A stretch of DNA of 64,000 nt, from positions 22,368-86,367 of the forward strand of contig NZ_BOMZ01000111.1 of NCBI RefSeq assembly GCF_016862455.1, given 5' to 3'. Shown piece by piece: positions 7,935-18,219 of the stretch. A program made the position numbers and the translations under genes. The notes beneath the pieces are model-generated. The model ran no database searches, was not told where the DNA came from, and saw nothing but the letters and a program-made list of their open reading frames with translations. Position 1 is the stretch's first letter, and each line of letters opens with the position of its first letter. This DNA is from Actinoplanes utahensis. Its GTDB lineage: Bacteria; Actinomycetota; Actinomycetes; Mycobacteriales; Micromonosporaceae.

Positions 7935-8957
7935 TCAGCCCGTCACCCGCTGCGGGGCTGTGCGCAGGGTGACGGTCACCATCGCGCCGTCCCGCTCGAT
8001 CGGCCCGGAACCGACCCGGCGCAGGGTGCGCAGCATGGCCGCGTTCCCCGCACCGGTGTGCGCGACGAGCGCCACCACACCGGTCCTCGCCGCGTGGGCC
8101 CGCAGCCGCCGCAGCAGCGCCGTGCCGAGGCCGCGCCGCTGCCACTCATCGGTCACCAGCACGTGCAGCTCACCCAGGTCGCCCTCGGTGACCAGGCCGG
8201 CCATCGCCACCACCGCGCCGCCCGGCGCGACCGCGAGCAGGGTCCGCCCGGCGGCCGGCTCCAGCAGGCGGCGCAGCCGGGCCTCGCCCGGGACGCCGCC
8301 GGGGAAACGCTGGCGCAGCGTCACCGGCGAGCACTCGTCGTGGAACTCGGCGACGGCGGCCAGATCGTCCGGTCCGGCGGGCCGCAGCACCACCTCCGCG
8401 CCGTCCGGCAGGAGCAGCGCGACCTGCTCCCGCTGCCGGCGGTGGATGGTGGCGGCGACCTCGACCAGAGCCTGGGCCCGGGCGAACTCGGCCGGGGTGA
8501 ACGCGGGCAGCGCCCGCAGCACCTCCAGCGAGCCGCCGGACGGGTCGGCCAGGGTCATCCGGCCACCGTGGAAACCGGGCCGGTCGTCCGGCGAACCGGG
8601 CCGCCAGCGGACCTCGGTCGCGTCCAGCAGGGCGGCGAGCGTCTCGCCGAGCGAGTCCGGCTCGTGCACCAGCCGGCCGGCCAGGGCCAGCGCACGGGTC
8701 GGCTGGTCGGCCAGGCGCTGCGGGTCGGCCCGGGTCACGAACGCGTCCCGCCCGCGACCCTTGGCGACCGCGGCCAGCAGATCGGCCTCGGTCAGCTGGT
8801 CCGGCGCGTCCACCAGGAAGTCGTCGACCGCGCCCTCCTCGGTGGTGTGCACCTGGACGGCGAGGATGTTGACCGACCGCAGAGCGAGGCTCGCGGTCAG
8901 CACCGAGAGGTAACCGGGACGGTCGTCGACCGTGGCCCTGACACGCCACAAAGCCAT
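7935..8957 (-). CDS. ACT domain-GNAT acetyltransferase fusion
   Basis: 340 residues. The start at 8957 is supported by GGAGGAAAGGAG eight bases upstream; a coupled GTG at 9050 overlapping the previous stop would add 31 residues. Residues 1-80 form an ACT-like ligand-binding fold (VRATVDDRPGYLSVLTASL), a linker follows, and residues about 195-330 are a GNAT domain with the acetyl-CoA loop DEWQRRGLGTALL and a preceding LHVLVT strand. ACT-GNAT fusions suggest an acetyltransferase gated by an amino acid. It lies immediately downstream of a second ACT protein. Acceptor and ligand are unknown. Confidence 0.82.
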   Translation of the reverse strand: MALWRVRATVDDRPGYLSVLTASLALRSVNILAVQVHTTEEGAVDDFLVDAPDQLTEADLLAAVAKGRGRDAFVTRADPQRLADQPTRALALAGRLVHEPDSLGETLAALLDATEVRWRPGSPDDRPGFHGGRMTLADPSGGSLEVLRALPAFTPAEFARAQALVEVAATIHRRQREQVALLLPDGAEVVLRPAGPDDLAAVAEFHDECSPVTLRQRFPGGVPGEARLRRLLEPAAGRTLLAVAPGGAVVAMAGLVTEGDLGELHVLVTDEWQRRGLGTALLRRLRAHAARTGVVALVAHTGAGNAAMLRTLRRVGSGPIERDGAMVTVTLRTAPQRVTG

Positions 8958-9046
8958 TCGGGGCACTCCTTTCCTCCGGCCTCCAGAGTGCCCCGCCGTT
9001 GTTGCGCGGGTATTGCCTTCACCTTCGATGACCGCGGTTAGGACGA

Positions 9047-9757
9047 TCACATTCGCTGGGCGGTGGCCGGCGTGACCACCGAGTCCAGGCGGTCGCCGAG
9101 GATGACGGCGGCGGCCCGGACCAGCTGGGCGATCCGGTCCACCTCGGTGATGTGGAAGGCGGCGGCCGGCAGGTCGTCGTCATCGGTCCGTGCCACCACC
9201 AGCACCAACCCGGCCCGGCCGAACGGGGCGACCGCGTACCGCGCGCCGCCGGGCTCGGTCATCGGGCGGGCCCGCAGCGGGGTCACCTCGGGCAGCCGCA
9301 GCGGGGACGGGGCACGCCAGCTGGCGTAGATCACGCCCGGCCCGGTGCCACCGCCGGCGCCGTTGCGGGTGGCCCAGTCGGCCGGAACCATCGCGGCGGC
9401 GGCCCAGTCGGCGGCCAGCAGGCCGGGGACCGCGTCGACCAGGGTGGCCAGACCGTCCGCCGGGTTCGCCGCGACCTGGGCCAGCAGCTCGGCGTCGTGA
9501 CCGCCGTTCACCGGGGCCCCGATCGCCTTCCACACCCCGTCCACCTGCACCCCGGGGATGGCGGCCAGCCCGGCGAGGAGCCGCTCGACCCGGGAGGCGC
9601 CCGGCCACACCACGGTGAAGTCGTCGACCGCCCGGCCGCCCAGCCGCTCCAGCACCACGACCTGGACGATGTCGGCGCCGGCCACCCCGAGGGTGCGCGC
9701 GACCTGGCCCAGCGCTCCGGGACGGTCCGGCAGGGTGATTCGAACCCGCAGCAACAT
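9047..9757 (-). CDS. ACT-domain protein
   Basis: 236 residues; the ATG at 9757 has GGAGGAG six bases upstream. The N-terminus (LLRVRITLPDRPGALGQVARTLGVAGADIVQVVVLE) is a classic ACT domain, which binds amino acids as an allosteric sensor. The rest is a GAF-like or uncharacterised sensor region containing RYAVAPFGRAGLVLVVAR. There is no catalytic domain. It is probably cotranscribed with the ACT-GNAT gene, whose ACT domain is paralogous. It may act as a regulatory partner; no target is visible. Confidence 0.78.
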   Translation of the reverse strand: MLLRVRITLPDRPGALGQVARTLGVAGADIVQVVVLERLGGRAVDDFTVVWPGASRVERLLAGLAAIPGVQVDGVWKAIGAPVNGGHDAELLAQVAANPADGLATLVDAVPGLLAADWAAAAMVPADWATRNGAGGGTGPGVIYASWRAPSPLRLPEVTPLRARPMTEPGGARYAVAPFGRAGLVLVVARTDDDDLPAAAFHITEVDRIAQLVRAAAVILGDRLDSVVTPATAQRM

Positions 9758-10018
9758 GAAGCTCCTCCCGTCGCGACGGCCGGTGGCGCCGTCCTGCCTC
9801 GACACCCTGCCCAACCGGCGTTTCGGACCGGTTGCACAGCCGTGTCCCGGCCGTCAAGCTGCCGGGACATGCCCGGAATCACAACTCCAGGTTAAGAGGG
9901 GACGGCTTCCGGACCGGGCCGCCGGTCGGGTGTCGGACCCCGGCGGCTTCCCCCCGTGTCGACGTCCGGCGCGCATAGTGGCCGAAGTCAACACGCTCCA
10001 GCCTGGAAGGGCGGGCGA

Positions 10019-10024
10019 TAGGCT
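10019..10024 (+). promoter_or_regulatory. Leaderless -10 hexamer
   Basis: TAGGCT begins 12 bases before the ATG of the small Cys-rich gene at 10031. Confidence 0.55.
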
Positions 10025-10030
10025 CGGGGC

Positions 10031-10150
10031 ATGATCTGTGACGCCTGCCGGGAGCGGCGGCACGACGGCTGCCGGGGCGGCTCCTGGTGCGACTGCCAGC
10101 ACCGCGAGCCCGAGCCGGTCCCGCCGGTGACCGGGCCACCCGGCCCGTGA
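10031..10150 (+). CDS. 39-residue cysteine/histidine-rich protein
   Basis: A short frame beginning MICDACRERRHDGC and containing CDCQH, giving five cysteines and two histidines in the first 26 residues, then a Pro-rich tail. The CxxC...C...CxC arrangement suggests one bound zinc or cluster. A TAGGCT hexamer 12 bases upstream and a normal stop support expression. It lies alone between two ACT genes (leftward) and the RibD-like reductase (rightward). No function is recognised. Of the neighbours it most resembles BsaP in size and Cys density, but homology is not claimed. Confidence 0.65.
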   Translation: MICDACRERRHDGCRGGSWCDCQHREPEPVPPVTGPPGP

Positions 10151-10157
10151 CCGTCCG

Positions 10158-10223
10158 TCCGGGCACGCCCTCGCGGCCCTTGCTTCGCTATCCGGGCCTG
10201 CCCTCGCGGCCCTTGCTTCGCTG
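10158..10223. repeat. Two 33-bp tandem repeats
   Basis: Units at 10158-10190 and 10191-10223 share TCCGGGC, two variable bases, then CCCTCGCGGCCCTTGCTTCG. They sit directly upstream of the RibD-like gene and take up the space where its ribosome site would be. Confidence 0.85.
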
Positions 10224-10237
10224 CGGTGCACTCGGTC

Positions 10238-10942
10238 ATGCCTAGGCTGCCGTCCTCCCCGGCCGAACTCGTCGCCTGCTACCCGCGGGCGGACTCGCCC
10301 ACCCTCCGGGTCGACTTCATCGCCAGCGCGGACGGCGCGGTCTCCGTCGACGGCCTCTCCGCCGGGCTCCAGGGGCCCGGCGACAAGGAGGTCTTCGACA
10401 CCCTGCGGATGGTCTGCGACGCCCTGATCGTGGCGGCCGGCACGGTCCGCGCCGAGGGGTACGACGCGCTGCGGCTGACCGCGCCGGCCCGGCGGTGGCG
10501 GGTGGCGCACGGCCTGCCCGAGTTCCCGCTCATGGTGATCGTCTCCGGCTCCCTCGACCTGGACCCGGAGCAGCTGATCTTCTCGGACGCCCCGATCCGC
10601 CCGATCGTGCTCACCCACCGTGCGGCGCCGGCCGGCTCGCCGATCGCCGAGGTGGCCGAGGTGATCCGGCTCGGCGACGACGAGGTGGACCTGGCGGCCG
10701 GGGTGCGGCTGCTGCACGAGCGCGGGGCCACCCAGCTGCTCTGCGAGGGCGGCCCCGGCCTGCTCGGTTCGATGATCGCCGCCGATCTGGTCGACGAGCT
10801 GTGCCTGACGGTCGCCCCGCTGCTGGTGGGCGGCCCGGCGGGCCGGATCGCGCACGGCCCGCCGGCGCCGCCGCGCCGGATGTCGTTACGGCACGCGCTG
10901 ACCCGCGACGACATGCTCTTCCTGCGGTACGCCCGGAGTTGA
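10238..10942 (+). CDS. RibD C-terminal/dihydrofolate-reductase-fold pyrimidine reductase family
   Basis: 234 residues from the ATG at 10238; an in-frame GTG at 10226 is an alternative, and neither has a good ribosome site. The fold is that of the RibD reductase domain: substrate-binding FIASADGAVSVDG near residue 30, the AGTVRAEGY loop near 75, and the NADPH-binding CEGGPGLLG near 165. RibD reductases reduce the ribosyl-aminouracil intermediate of riboflavin synthesis. No other rib gene is present and there is no deaminase domain, so a role in another pathway is equally possible. The last 57 bases overlap the sigma fragment on the other strand. Confidence 0.85.
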   Translation: MPRLPSSPAELVACYPRADSPTLRVDFIASADGAVSVDGLSAGLQGPGDKEVFDTLRMVCDALIVAAGTVRAEGYDALRLTAPARRWRVAHGLPEFPLMVIVSGSLDLDPEQLIFSDAPIRPIVLTHRAAPAGSPIAEVAEVIRLGDDEVDLAAGVRLLHERGATQLLCEGGPGLLGSMIAADLVDELCLTVAPLLVGGPAGRIAHGPPAPPRRMSLRHALTRDDMLFLRYARS

Positions 10943-11284
10943 CCACGGAACCGGGTCGACGCCGGTACGGGCGAGCGCCCGGTACTGCCGCACCTCGGTG
11001 CGCTGGTGGCCGCGGAGCAGGTTGGCGGCGATCCCGTAGAGCCACGGCAGGGCGTCCGGCTGGTCGTCGTCGTACCTGTGCCGGCTGCGGAAGGCGATCA
11101 GGAACGTCTCCGCGGTCAGATCGTCGGCGAGCGCCCGCCCCACCCGCCGGGTCAGGTACCGGTGGATCGCGTCGGCGTGCCGGTCGAAGATCCGGCCGAA
11201 GGTCTCGGGGTCGGCGGCGGACCTCAGGATGAGGAGAAGGTCCGGTTCGGTGTCGACCGGGGAGCTTCGGGCTGCTGGTGTCAT
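10886..11284 (-). pseudogene. Truncated RNA polymerase sigma factor (region 2 only)
   Basis: 132 codons with a good start (AAAGGG before the ATG at 11284). Residues 25-95 are a clear sigma-70 region 2: FGRIFDRHADAIHRYLTRRVG, the DDLTAETF motif and LPWLYGIAANLLRGH. Right after TEVRQYRALARTGVDPVPW, the sequence runs into the 3' end of the RibD-like gene and the frame stops. The whole region 4, which binds the -35 box, is missing. It cannot be a normal ECF factor and looks like the remnant of a deletion that joined it tail-to-tail with the reductase gene. A truncated product acting as a decoy is conceivable. Confidence 0.75.
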
Positions 11285-11462
11285 GGCGCCCTTTCGATGA
11301 GGGGTGTCCCGTCACCCGGTCATTGACCGATCCGCGCCGATCGGTTCGATCCAGGGCGCGCCTCACACACGGGTTCAAGATCTTGTGCGTAACTCGTCTG
11401 ATGGACACCACAGGTAGTGGAAAGCAGAGGGCGCGGGCATTTTGTCGTACCTCTGAGGCAAC

Positions 11463-13208
<1,746 letters not shown>

Positions 13209-13217
13209 AGACCGGAC

Positions 13218-13223
13218 TAGGGT
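13218..13223 (+). promoter_or_regulatory. Leaderless -10 hexamer before sbcD
   Basis: TAGGGT begins 12 bases before the sbcD ATG, inside the short HerA-sbcD gap. It could be an internal promoter driving sbcD-sbcC-nurA. Confidence 0.5.
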
Positions 13224-13229
13224 TCAGCG

Positions 13230-14384
13230 ATGCGCATCCTGCACACCTCCGACTGGCACGTCGGCAAGGTCCTCAAGGGCCGCAACCGCTTCGAGGAGCA
13301 CACGCGCGTGCTCGCCCAGGTGATCGACATCGCCCGGGAGGAGCGGCCGGACCTGGTGATCGTGGCCGGTGACCTCTACGACACGGCCGCGCCGACCGCG
13401 GACGCGACCCGCTTGGTCACCCGGGCGCTGTCCGCGCTGCGCAAGACCGGGGCCCGGGTGGTGGCGATCGGCGGCAACCACGACAACGGGGCCGCGCTGG
13501 ACGCGTTGCGGCCGTGGGCCGACGCGGCCGGCATCGAGCTGCGGGGGTCGTACCCCAAGGGTGATCTCAACGATCTTCTGATCGAGGGGACCACCGAGGG
13601 TGGCGAGCGGTGGCGGCTTGCGGCCCTGCCGTTCCTCTCCCAGCGGTACGCGATCCGCGCCGCCGAGATGTACGAGCTGACCGCCGCCGAGGCCAACCAG
13701 ACCTACGCCGACCTGGTCGCCCGCCTGATCGCCAAGATCAGCGAGCCGTTCGCGGAGCCCGGCGTGGTCAACCTGCTCACCGCGCACCTGACGATCGTCG
13801 GGGCGAGCACCGGCGGCGGCGAGCGGGAGGCGCACACCATCATGGGGTACGCGGTGCCCGCCACCGTCTTCCCGCCGAACGCGCACTACGTCGCTCTCGG
13901 CCACCTGCATCGCACCCAGTCGGTGATCTCCCCCTGTCCCACCCGGTACTCCGGCAGCCCGCTCGCCGTCGACTTCGGCGAGGAGGAGAACGTCTGCTCG
14001 GTCGCGATCGTCGACGTCTCGGCCGAGAAGGCGGCGCACGTCCGTGACGTGCCGGTGACCTCGGCGCTGACCTTGCGGACCGTGCGCGGCACCCTGGAAC
14101 AGCTGGCCACGGTGAACCTTCCGGAGGCCTGGCTGCGTGTCCTGGTCCGGGAGGCGCCGCGCCCGGGCCTCCGCGAGGACGTGCAGGACCTCCTGCCGAA
14201 CGCCCTGGAGGTGCGCATCGACCCGGACATGCTGCCGAGCCGTACCGGAGCCCGCGCCGCCGAACGGGCCGGCCGGTCCCCCCGCGAGCTCTTCGGCGAC
14301 TACCTGGACAGTCGCGGCAACGCCGAGGAAGGCGTCCGCGAGCTCTTCGACGAGCTGTACGACGAGGTGAGCAGCAACCGATGA
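13230..14384 (+). CDS. sbcD: DNA double-strand-break nuclease SbcD/Mre11
   Basis: 384 residues. SbcD is the manganese-dependent exo/endonuclease of the SbcCD (Mre11-Rad50) complex that opens hairpins and processes broken ends. All phosphoesterase motifs are present: DWH (8-10), GDLYD (47-51), GNHD (82-85), the His of LLTAHLTIVGAS, and GHLH in YVALGHLHRTQ. A capping region follows. Its stop overlaps the sbcC start by four bases (ATGA), so the two subunits are made together. Confidence 0.95.
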   Translation: MRILHTSDWHVGKVLKGRNRFEEHTRVLAQVIDIAREERPDLVIVAGDLYDTAAPTADATRLVTRALSALRKTGARVVAIGGNHDNGAALDALRPWADAAGIELRGSYPKGDLNDLLIEGTTEGGERWRLAALPFLSQRYAIRAAEMYELTAAEANQTYADLVARLIAKISEPFAEPGVVNLLTAHLTIVGASTGGGEREAHTIMGYAVPATVFPPNAHYVALGHLHRTQSVISPCPTRYSGSPLAVDFGEEENVCSVAIVDVSAEKAAHVRDVPVTSALTLRTVRGTLEQLATVNLPEAWLRVLVREAPRPGLREDVQDLLPNALEVRIDPDMLPSRTGARAAERAGRSPRELFGDYLDSRGNAEEGVRELFDELYDEVSSNR

Positions 14385-16870
14385 GGCCACTGAGGCTCGA
14401 CATGGCCGGGTTCACGGTGTTCCGGGAGAACACGACGGTGGACTTCACCGACGCCGACTACTTCGCCCTGGTCGGCCCGACCGGATCCGGCAAGTCGACG
14501 GTGCTGGACGCGATCTGTTTCGCCCTCTACGGCACGGTGCCACGCTGGGGCGGGTCCCGGGGGATCGGCAACGCCCTCGCGCCGTCGGCCGCCGAGGCCC
14601 GGGTGCGCCTGGTCTTCGAGTCGGCCGGTGACCGGTTCGTGGCGACCCGGGTGGTCCGGCGGGACGGCCGGGGCAATGTGAAGACCGCGGGAGCCGGGCT
14701 GCAGTTGATGCCGCCCGGCTTCGACGTCACCAAGCTCGACACCGGCATGGACCTGGAGGATCTGGGCGAGGTGCTGGCCGGCACCCCCGCCGAGATGGAC
14801 GCGGCGGTGCTGGACGCCGTCGGCCTGCCGTACGAGCAGTTCACCAGCTGTGTGGTGCTGCCGCAGGGACAGTTCGCCGACTTCCTGCACGCCAAACCGG
14901 CCACCCGGCAGCAGATCCTGGTCAACCTGCTCGGCCTGCACGTCTACGAGGAGGTGCAGGGCCGGGCGGCCGAGCGCGGCAAGACCGCCGAGGCGAAACT
15001 GAGCGTGGTCGAGCAGCAGATCGGCGCGCTGGACGACGCCACCGACGAGGCGGTCGGCACGGCCGCGGAGCACCTGGAGCGGATGCGGGAGCTGACCGCT
15101 GCCGTCGAGGCCGCCGTGCCGGGGCTGCGAGCCGCCCGGGAGGCCGAGGCCGCCGCCGCCGAGGCACGGGACGCGGTGGACGCGGAGCTGGCGGCGCTCG
15201 CCTCGGTGCGTACCCCGCCGGGGTTGTCCGAGGCCACCGGCGCGGTCGCCGCCGCCCGGGAGGCGGCCGCCCGCGCCGCCGACGACGTGCACACGGCCGA
15301 GGAGGCCGAGGAGAAGGTCCGCGGCGAGGTGGCCGCGGCCGGCGACCCGGGCCGCCTGCGGGTGGCCCTGGACCGGCATCACGAGCTGGCGAAACTCATC
15401 GAGCAGCAGGAGTGGTTCGCCGGGAAGGTGTCGGTCGCCGAGGTCGAGCACCGCGACGCGCTCGCCGCCGCCGAGCTGGCCCACGCCCACCACCTCGGCG
15501 CGCAGCAGCTGCTCGAGCAGGCCCGCCAGGCCTATCGGGAGGCCCAGCAGAGCGACCGGGCGGCGGCGCTGCGCGGCCACCTGACGGCGGGGCAGTCCTG
15601 CCCGGTCTGCGAGCAGACCGTCACGGTGGTGCCGGAGGTGCCGCACGAGTCCGCGGTGCGGCTGGCCGAGCAGGCCGGCAACGCCGCTCGCGAGGAGTCC
15701 GAGGCGGCGCAGGCCCGCTGGCGCGAGCGCGACGCGGTGGCCCGCAACCTGGCCAACGACCTGGAGCGCAAGCGCGGGCAGTACGAGCACCACCTGTCCC
15801 GGCTGGCCGAGGTGCGCAAGGCCGTGGAGGGGCTGCCCGACGCCGAGACGTTGCAGCGGCGCCTGGCCGAGCTGGGCGCGCTCCAGCGGCGCCTGGAGGA
15901 CGCCGGGACGGCGGTGCGCGGCGCGCGGGAGGCGCTGCGCACGGCACAGCAGGTGGTCCGGGCCGCCGAGGACCAGCAGCGGACGGCGTGGCGCACCTTC
16001 GACGCCGTCCGGGACCGGCTGGCCCGGTTCGAGCCGCCGCCGGCCGACCGCGACGACCTCGCCGGCGCCTGGCAGGCCCTGGTCGCGTGGGCGGTCACCG
16101 AGCACGGCAACCGGCGCTCGGCCCGGGAGCAGGCCGAGCGGGCGGTGGCCGCGGCCCATCAGGAGACGGTCCGCGCCCGTGCCGACATCGTCGACCTGTT
16201 CACCGCCGCCGGCGTGCCCGGTCCCGCGTCGTACGACGAGTCCGGCCTGATCCGGGCCGCCGCGGTGGCCGCCGAACGGGCCGGGGCGGCCTGGCAGCGG
16301 CTCACCGAACGGCGCGAGCAGGCCCGCGCCGCCATCGAGCAGCGCGACGCCCTGGTGCGGGCGAGCCGGGTGGCGAAATCGCTGGCCGGGCACCTGCGGG
16401 CGAACAACTTCGAGCGCTGGCTCCTGGAGGAGGCACTGGATCTTCTGGTCGACGGCGCGTCCCGGATCCTGCGGGAGCTGACCGGCGGGCAGTACGAGCT
16501 GATGCACGAGAAGGGCGAGTTCTTCGTCGTGGACCACCACGACGCGGGGCTGCGCCGCGGGGTGCGGACACTGTCCGGCGGCGAGACGTTCCAGGCGTCG
16601 CTGGCGCTGGCGCTGGCCCTCTCCGAACAGCTGGCCGGGATGAGCACCACCGCGGCCAGCCTGGAGTCGATCGTGCTGGACGAGGGGTTCGGCACCCTGG
16701 ACGCGGCCACCCTCGACGTGGTCGCCGCCACCCTGGAGAACCTCGCGGCGCGCGGGGACCGGATGGTCGGGCTGGTCACCCACGTGCACGCGCTGGCCGA
16801 GCGGGTTCCGGTGCGGTTCGAGGTGCGTAAGGACGCGCGTACCGCCCACGTCGAGAGGGTGGGCCTGTGA
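14381..16870 (+). CDS. sbcC: SMC-like ATPase SbcC/Rad50
   Basis: 829 residues, somewhat shorter than E. coli SbcC (1048) but usual for actinobacteria. Walker A GPTGSGKST is at 32-40. Long alanine/glutamate/arginine-rich coiled coils flank a zinc hook CPVC at about 407-410, which links two molecules. The ABC signature LSGGETFQ is near 731 and Walker B IVLDEGFGTLD near 764-774. With SbcD it forms the ATP-driven end-processing machine. It overlaps sbcD and the NurA-like gene by four bases each. Confidence 0.96.
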   Translation: MRPLRLDMAGFTVFRENTTVDFTDADYFALVGPTGSGKSTVLDAICFALYGTVPRWGGSRGIGNALAPSAAEARVRLVFESAGDRFVATRVVRRDGRGNVKTAGAGLQLMPPGFDVTKLDTGMDLEDLGEVLAGTPAEMDAAVLDAVGLPYEQFTSCVVLPQGQFADFLHAKPATRQQILVNLLGLHVYEEVQGRAAERGKTAEAKLSVVEQQIGALDDATDEAVGTAAEHLERMRELTAAVEAAVPGLRAAREAEAAAAEARDAVDAELAALASVRTPPGLSEATGAVAAAREAAARAADDVHTAEEAEEKVRGEVAAAGDPGRLRVALDRHHELAKLIEQQEWFAGKVSVAEVEHRDALAAAELAHAHHLGAQQLLEQARQAYREAQQSDRAAALRGHLTAGQSCPVCEQTVTVVPEVPHESAVRLAEQAGNAAREESEAAQARWRERDAVARNLANDLERKRGQYEHHLSRLAEVRKAVEGLPDAETLQRRLAELGALQRRLEDAGTAVRGAREALRTAQQVVRAAEDQQRTAWRTFDAVRDRLARFEPPPADRDDLAGAWQALVAWAVTEHGNRRSAREQAERAVAAAHQETVRARADIVDLFTAAGVPGPASYDESGLIRAAAVAAERAGAAWQRLTERREQARAAIEQRDALVRASRVAKSLAGHLRANNFERWLLEEALDLLVDGASRILRELTGGQYELMHEKGEFFVVDHHDAGLRRGVRTLSGGETFQASLALALALSEQLAGMSTTAASLESIVLDEGFGTLDAATLDVVAATLENLAARGDRMVGLVTHVHALAERVPVRFEVRKDARTAHVERVGL

Positions 16871-17838
16871 CCAGGATGTTCGTCGACGCGTGGGACCCGT
16901 CGTACGGGTCGTCCTTCGAGGGCGGCGAGGGCGGGGACGGCCCGGCGTCGTCCAGCAGCGCCCAGGTGGACGTGGACGTGGAGGTGGCGGCCGCCGAGTG
17001 GGCGCCGATCGACGTGCCCGCGGGCGCGCGGGCGCCGGACGTGGTGTTCCTGGTCGACGGGGTGCGGCGCAACGACGCCGGACTGTGGACGGCCGAGGAG
17101 GACGGCACGTCGTACGCGGGGCTGGCCGCCTCGTACGCCGCCGGGGTGGTCCGCTGCGACCTGGCCCGCGGGATCGCCGAGCTGGCCGGGGCCCGGGTCG
17201 CCCGTGGCCTGTTCACGGCCAGCCCCAGCGCGACCGACGTGCAGGCCGGCTCGGTGCGTTACGAGGTGCACCGGATCAGCGGGGCCGGTGAGGCGAGCAA
17301 GCTGCCGGCCGCCGTGCAGGCGCCGCTGACCGCGCTGGAGATCGAGATCTCGGCGGCCGCCCGGGACGGCGGCTCGGACGGCGCCGACCTGCTCATCGTG
17401 GACGGTCCACTGCGTAACCGGCGGCAGCTGCCGCGCACCATCGGCTACGTGAAGACCCAGCAGAAGCACTATCTGCCGGCCGCTCAGGAGGCGATCGTGC
17501 CCCGGCTGCGGCCGGGTCAGCGCACGCCGGTCTTCCATCTGGGCACGGTGTGGGGCGGCTGGACGTGGTACCTGCGGCTGCCCGGCTCGTCCGGCGCGCC
17601 GTGGTCGGGCATCGTGCGGGTGGAGTGCTCGCCGGAGCTGACCGCGGAGCAGGCGATCGAGCTGGCCGACGTGTCGGTGGCGACGCTGCCGCGGTTCGCG
17701 TCGTCGGCCTACAAGGATCCGCGTGCCCCGCAGAACCTGGTGCCGATCGCGGGCCTGGAACGGCGGCTGCGGGGGATGCTCGGCGACGCCCGGGTCCTGC
17801 ACCGGGCGCTCTCCCTGGCGACCAGCGCGGCCCGCTGA
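16867..17838 (+). CDS. NurA-like nuclease-domain protein
   Basis: 323 residues; the GTG start overlaps the sbcC stop as GTGA. Acidic elements typical of NurA are seen: VVFLVDGVRRND with Asp64 at the end of a hydrophobic strand, and LLIVDGPLRNR with Asp179 followed by YVKTQQKHY (194-202), resembling the second NurA motif. The C-terminal ...PQNLVPIAGLERRLRG occupies the place of the last NurA motif, but no conserved His is evident there. NurA resects 5' strands together with HerA in archaea. Operon position after HerA, Mre11 and Rad50 homologues strongly supports the call; sequence alone is only moderate evidence. Confidence 0.68.
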   Translation: MTRMFVDAWDPSYGSSFEGGEGGDGPASSSSAQVDVDVEVAAAEWAPIDVPAGARAPDVVFLVDGVRRNDAGLWTAEEDGTSYAGLAASYAAGVVRCDLARGIAELAGARVARGLFTASPSATDVQAGSVRYEVHRISGAGEASKLPAAVQAPLTALEIEISAAARDGGSDGADLLIVDGPLRNRRQLPRTIGYVKTQQKHYLPAAQEAIVPRLRPGQRTPVFHLGTVWGGWTWYLRLPGSSGAPWSGIVRVECSPELTAEQAIELADVSVATLPRFASSAYKDPRAPQNLVPIAGLERRLRGMLGDARVLHRALSLATSAAR

Positions 17839-17855
17839 GGACCGTCCCGGCTCGG

Positions 17856-17986
17856 GTGTGGAGTTCGGGCGTCGTACGCCGGGGGCTCCACACACCACCT
17901 GCCGTGTGGAGTTCGGGCGGTCATGCGTGCCGGAACTCCACACGCGGCCTGTCGTGTGGTGGGGCCACAGGCGCCCTCGCCACACG
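17856..17986. terminator. Three consecutive GTGTGG-stem hairpins
   Basis: Stem 1 is GTGTGGAG (17856-17863) with CTCCACAC (17886-17893). Stem 2 is GTGTGGAGTTC (17904-17914) with GAACTCCACAC (17933-17943). Stem 3 is CGTGTGG (17953-17959) with CCACACG (17980-17986). All three lie just after the NurA-like gene. No T-run follows, so terminator function is inferred from position. Confidence 0.55.
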
Positions 17987-18205
17987 CGCCGGGGGAGCCG
18001 GGGGTCGTCGTTTCGGTCACGGACCGTCAGCGGCGGCACCGGGCGGGGCCACGCCGAGTGTGATCGTTCACATGGTCGGCCCGGCAGGTGGGCCGGGACG
18101 TGCGATTCGTCCCGCTTTCTGAGACATCGACGAGATCGGCTTCAGGGCCGGCCGGATGACGCCTATTCGGGCATCCCGCTACCACCCGAACAGGGAATTC
18201 CTTAA

Positions 18206-18219
18206 TGGGAGCGCTCCCG
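18206..18219. promoter_or_regulatory. CebR/LacI-type palindromic operator
   Basis: TGGGAGCGCTCCCG contains the perfect 12-bp palindrome GGGAGCGCTCCC and differs by one base from the CebR operator TGGGAGCGCTCCCA, known to control cellobiose/cellulase genes in Streptomyces. No sugar gene lies nearby; the nearest downstream gene is the sigma factor at 18602. Confidence 0.55.

Noticed and set aside
8958..9050. Upstream GTG start adding 31 residues to the ACT-GNAT protein
   Set aside because: The ACT fold begins right after the internal ATG at 8957, which has a strong ribosome site; the extra residues look unstructured.
14300..16849. 849-codon leftward open frame opposite sbcC
   Set aside because: Composition is shadow-like (Gly/Leu/Arg/Gln-rich, no domain), while the other strand encodes a full SbcC.
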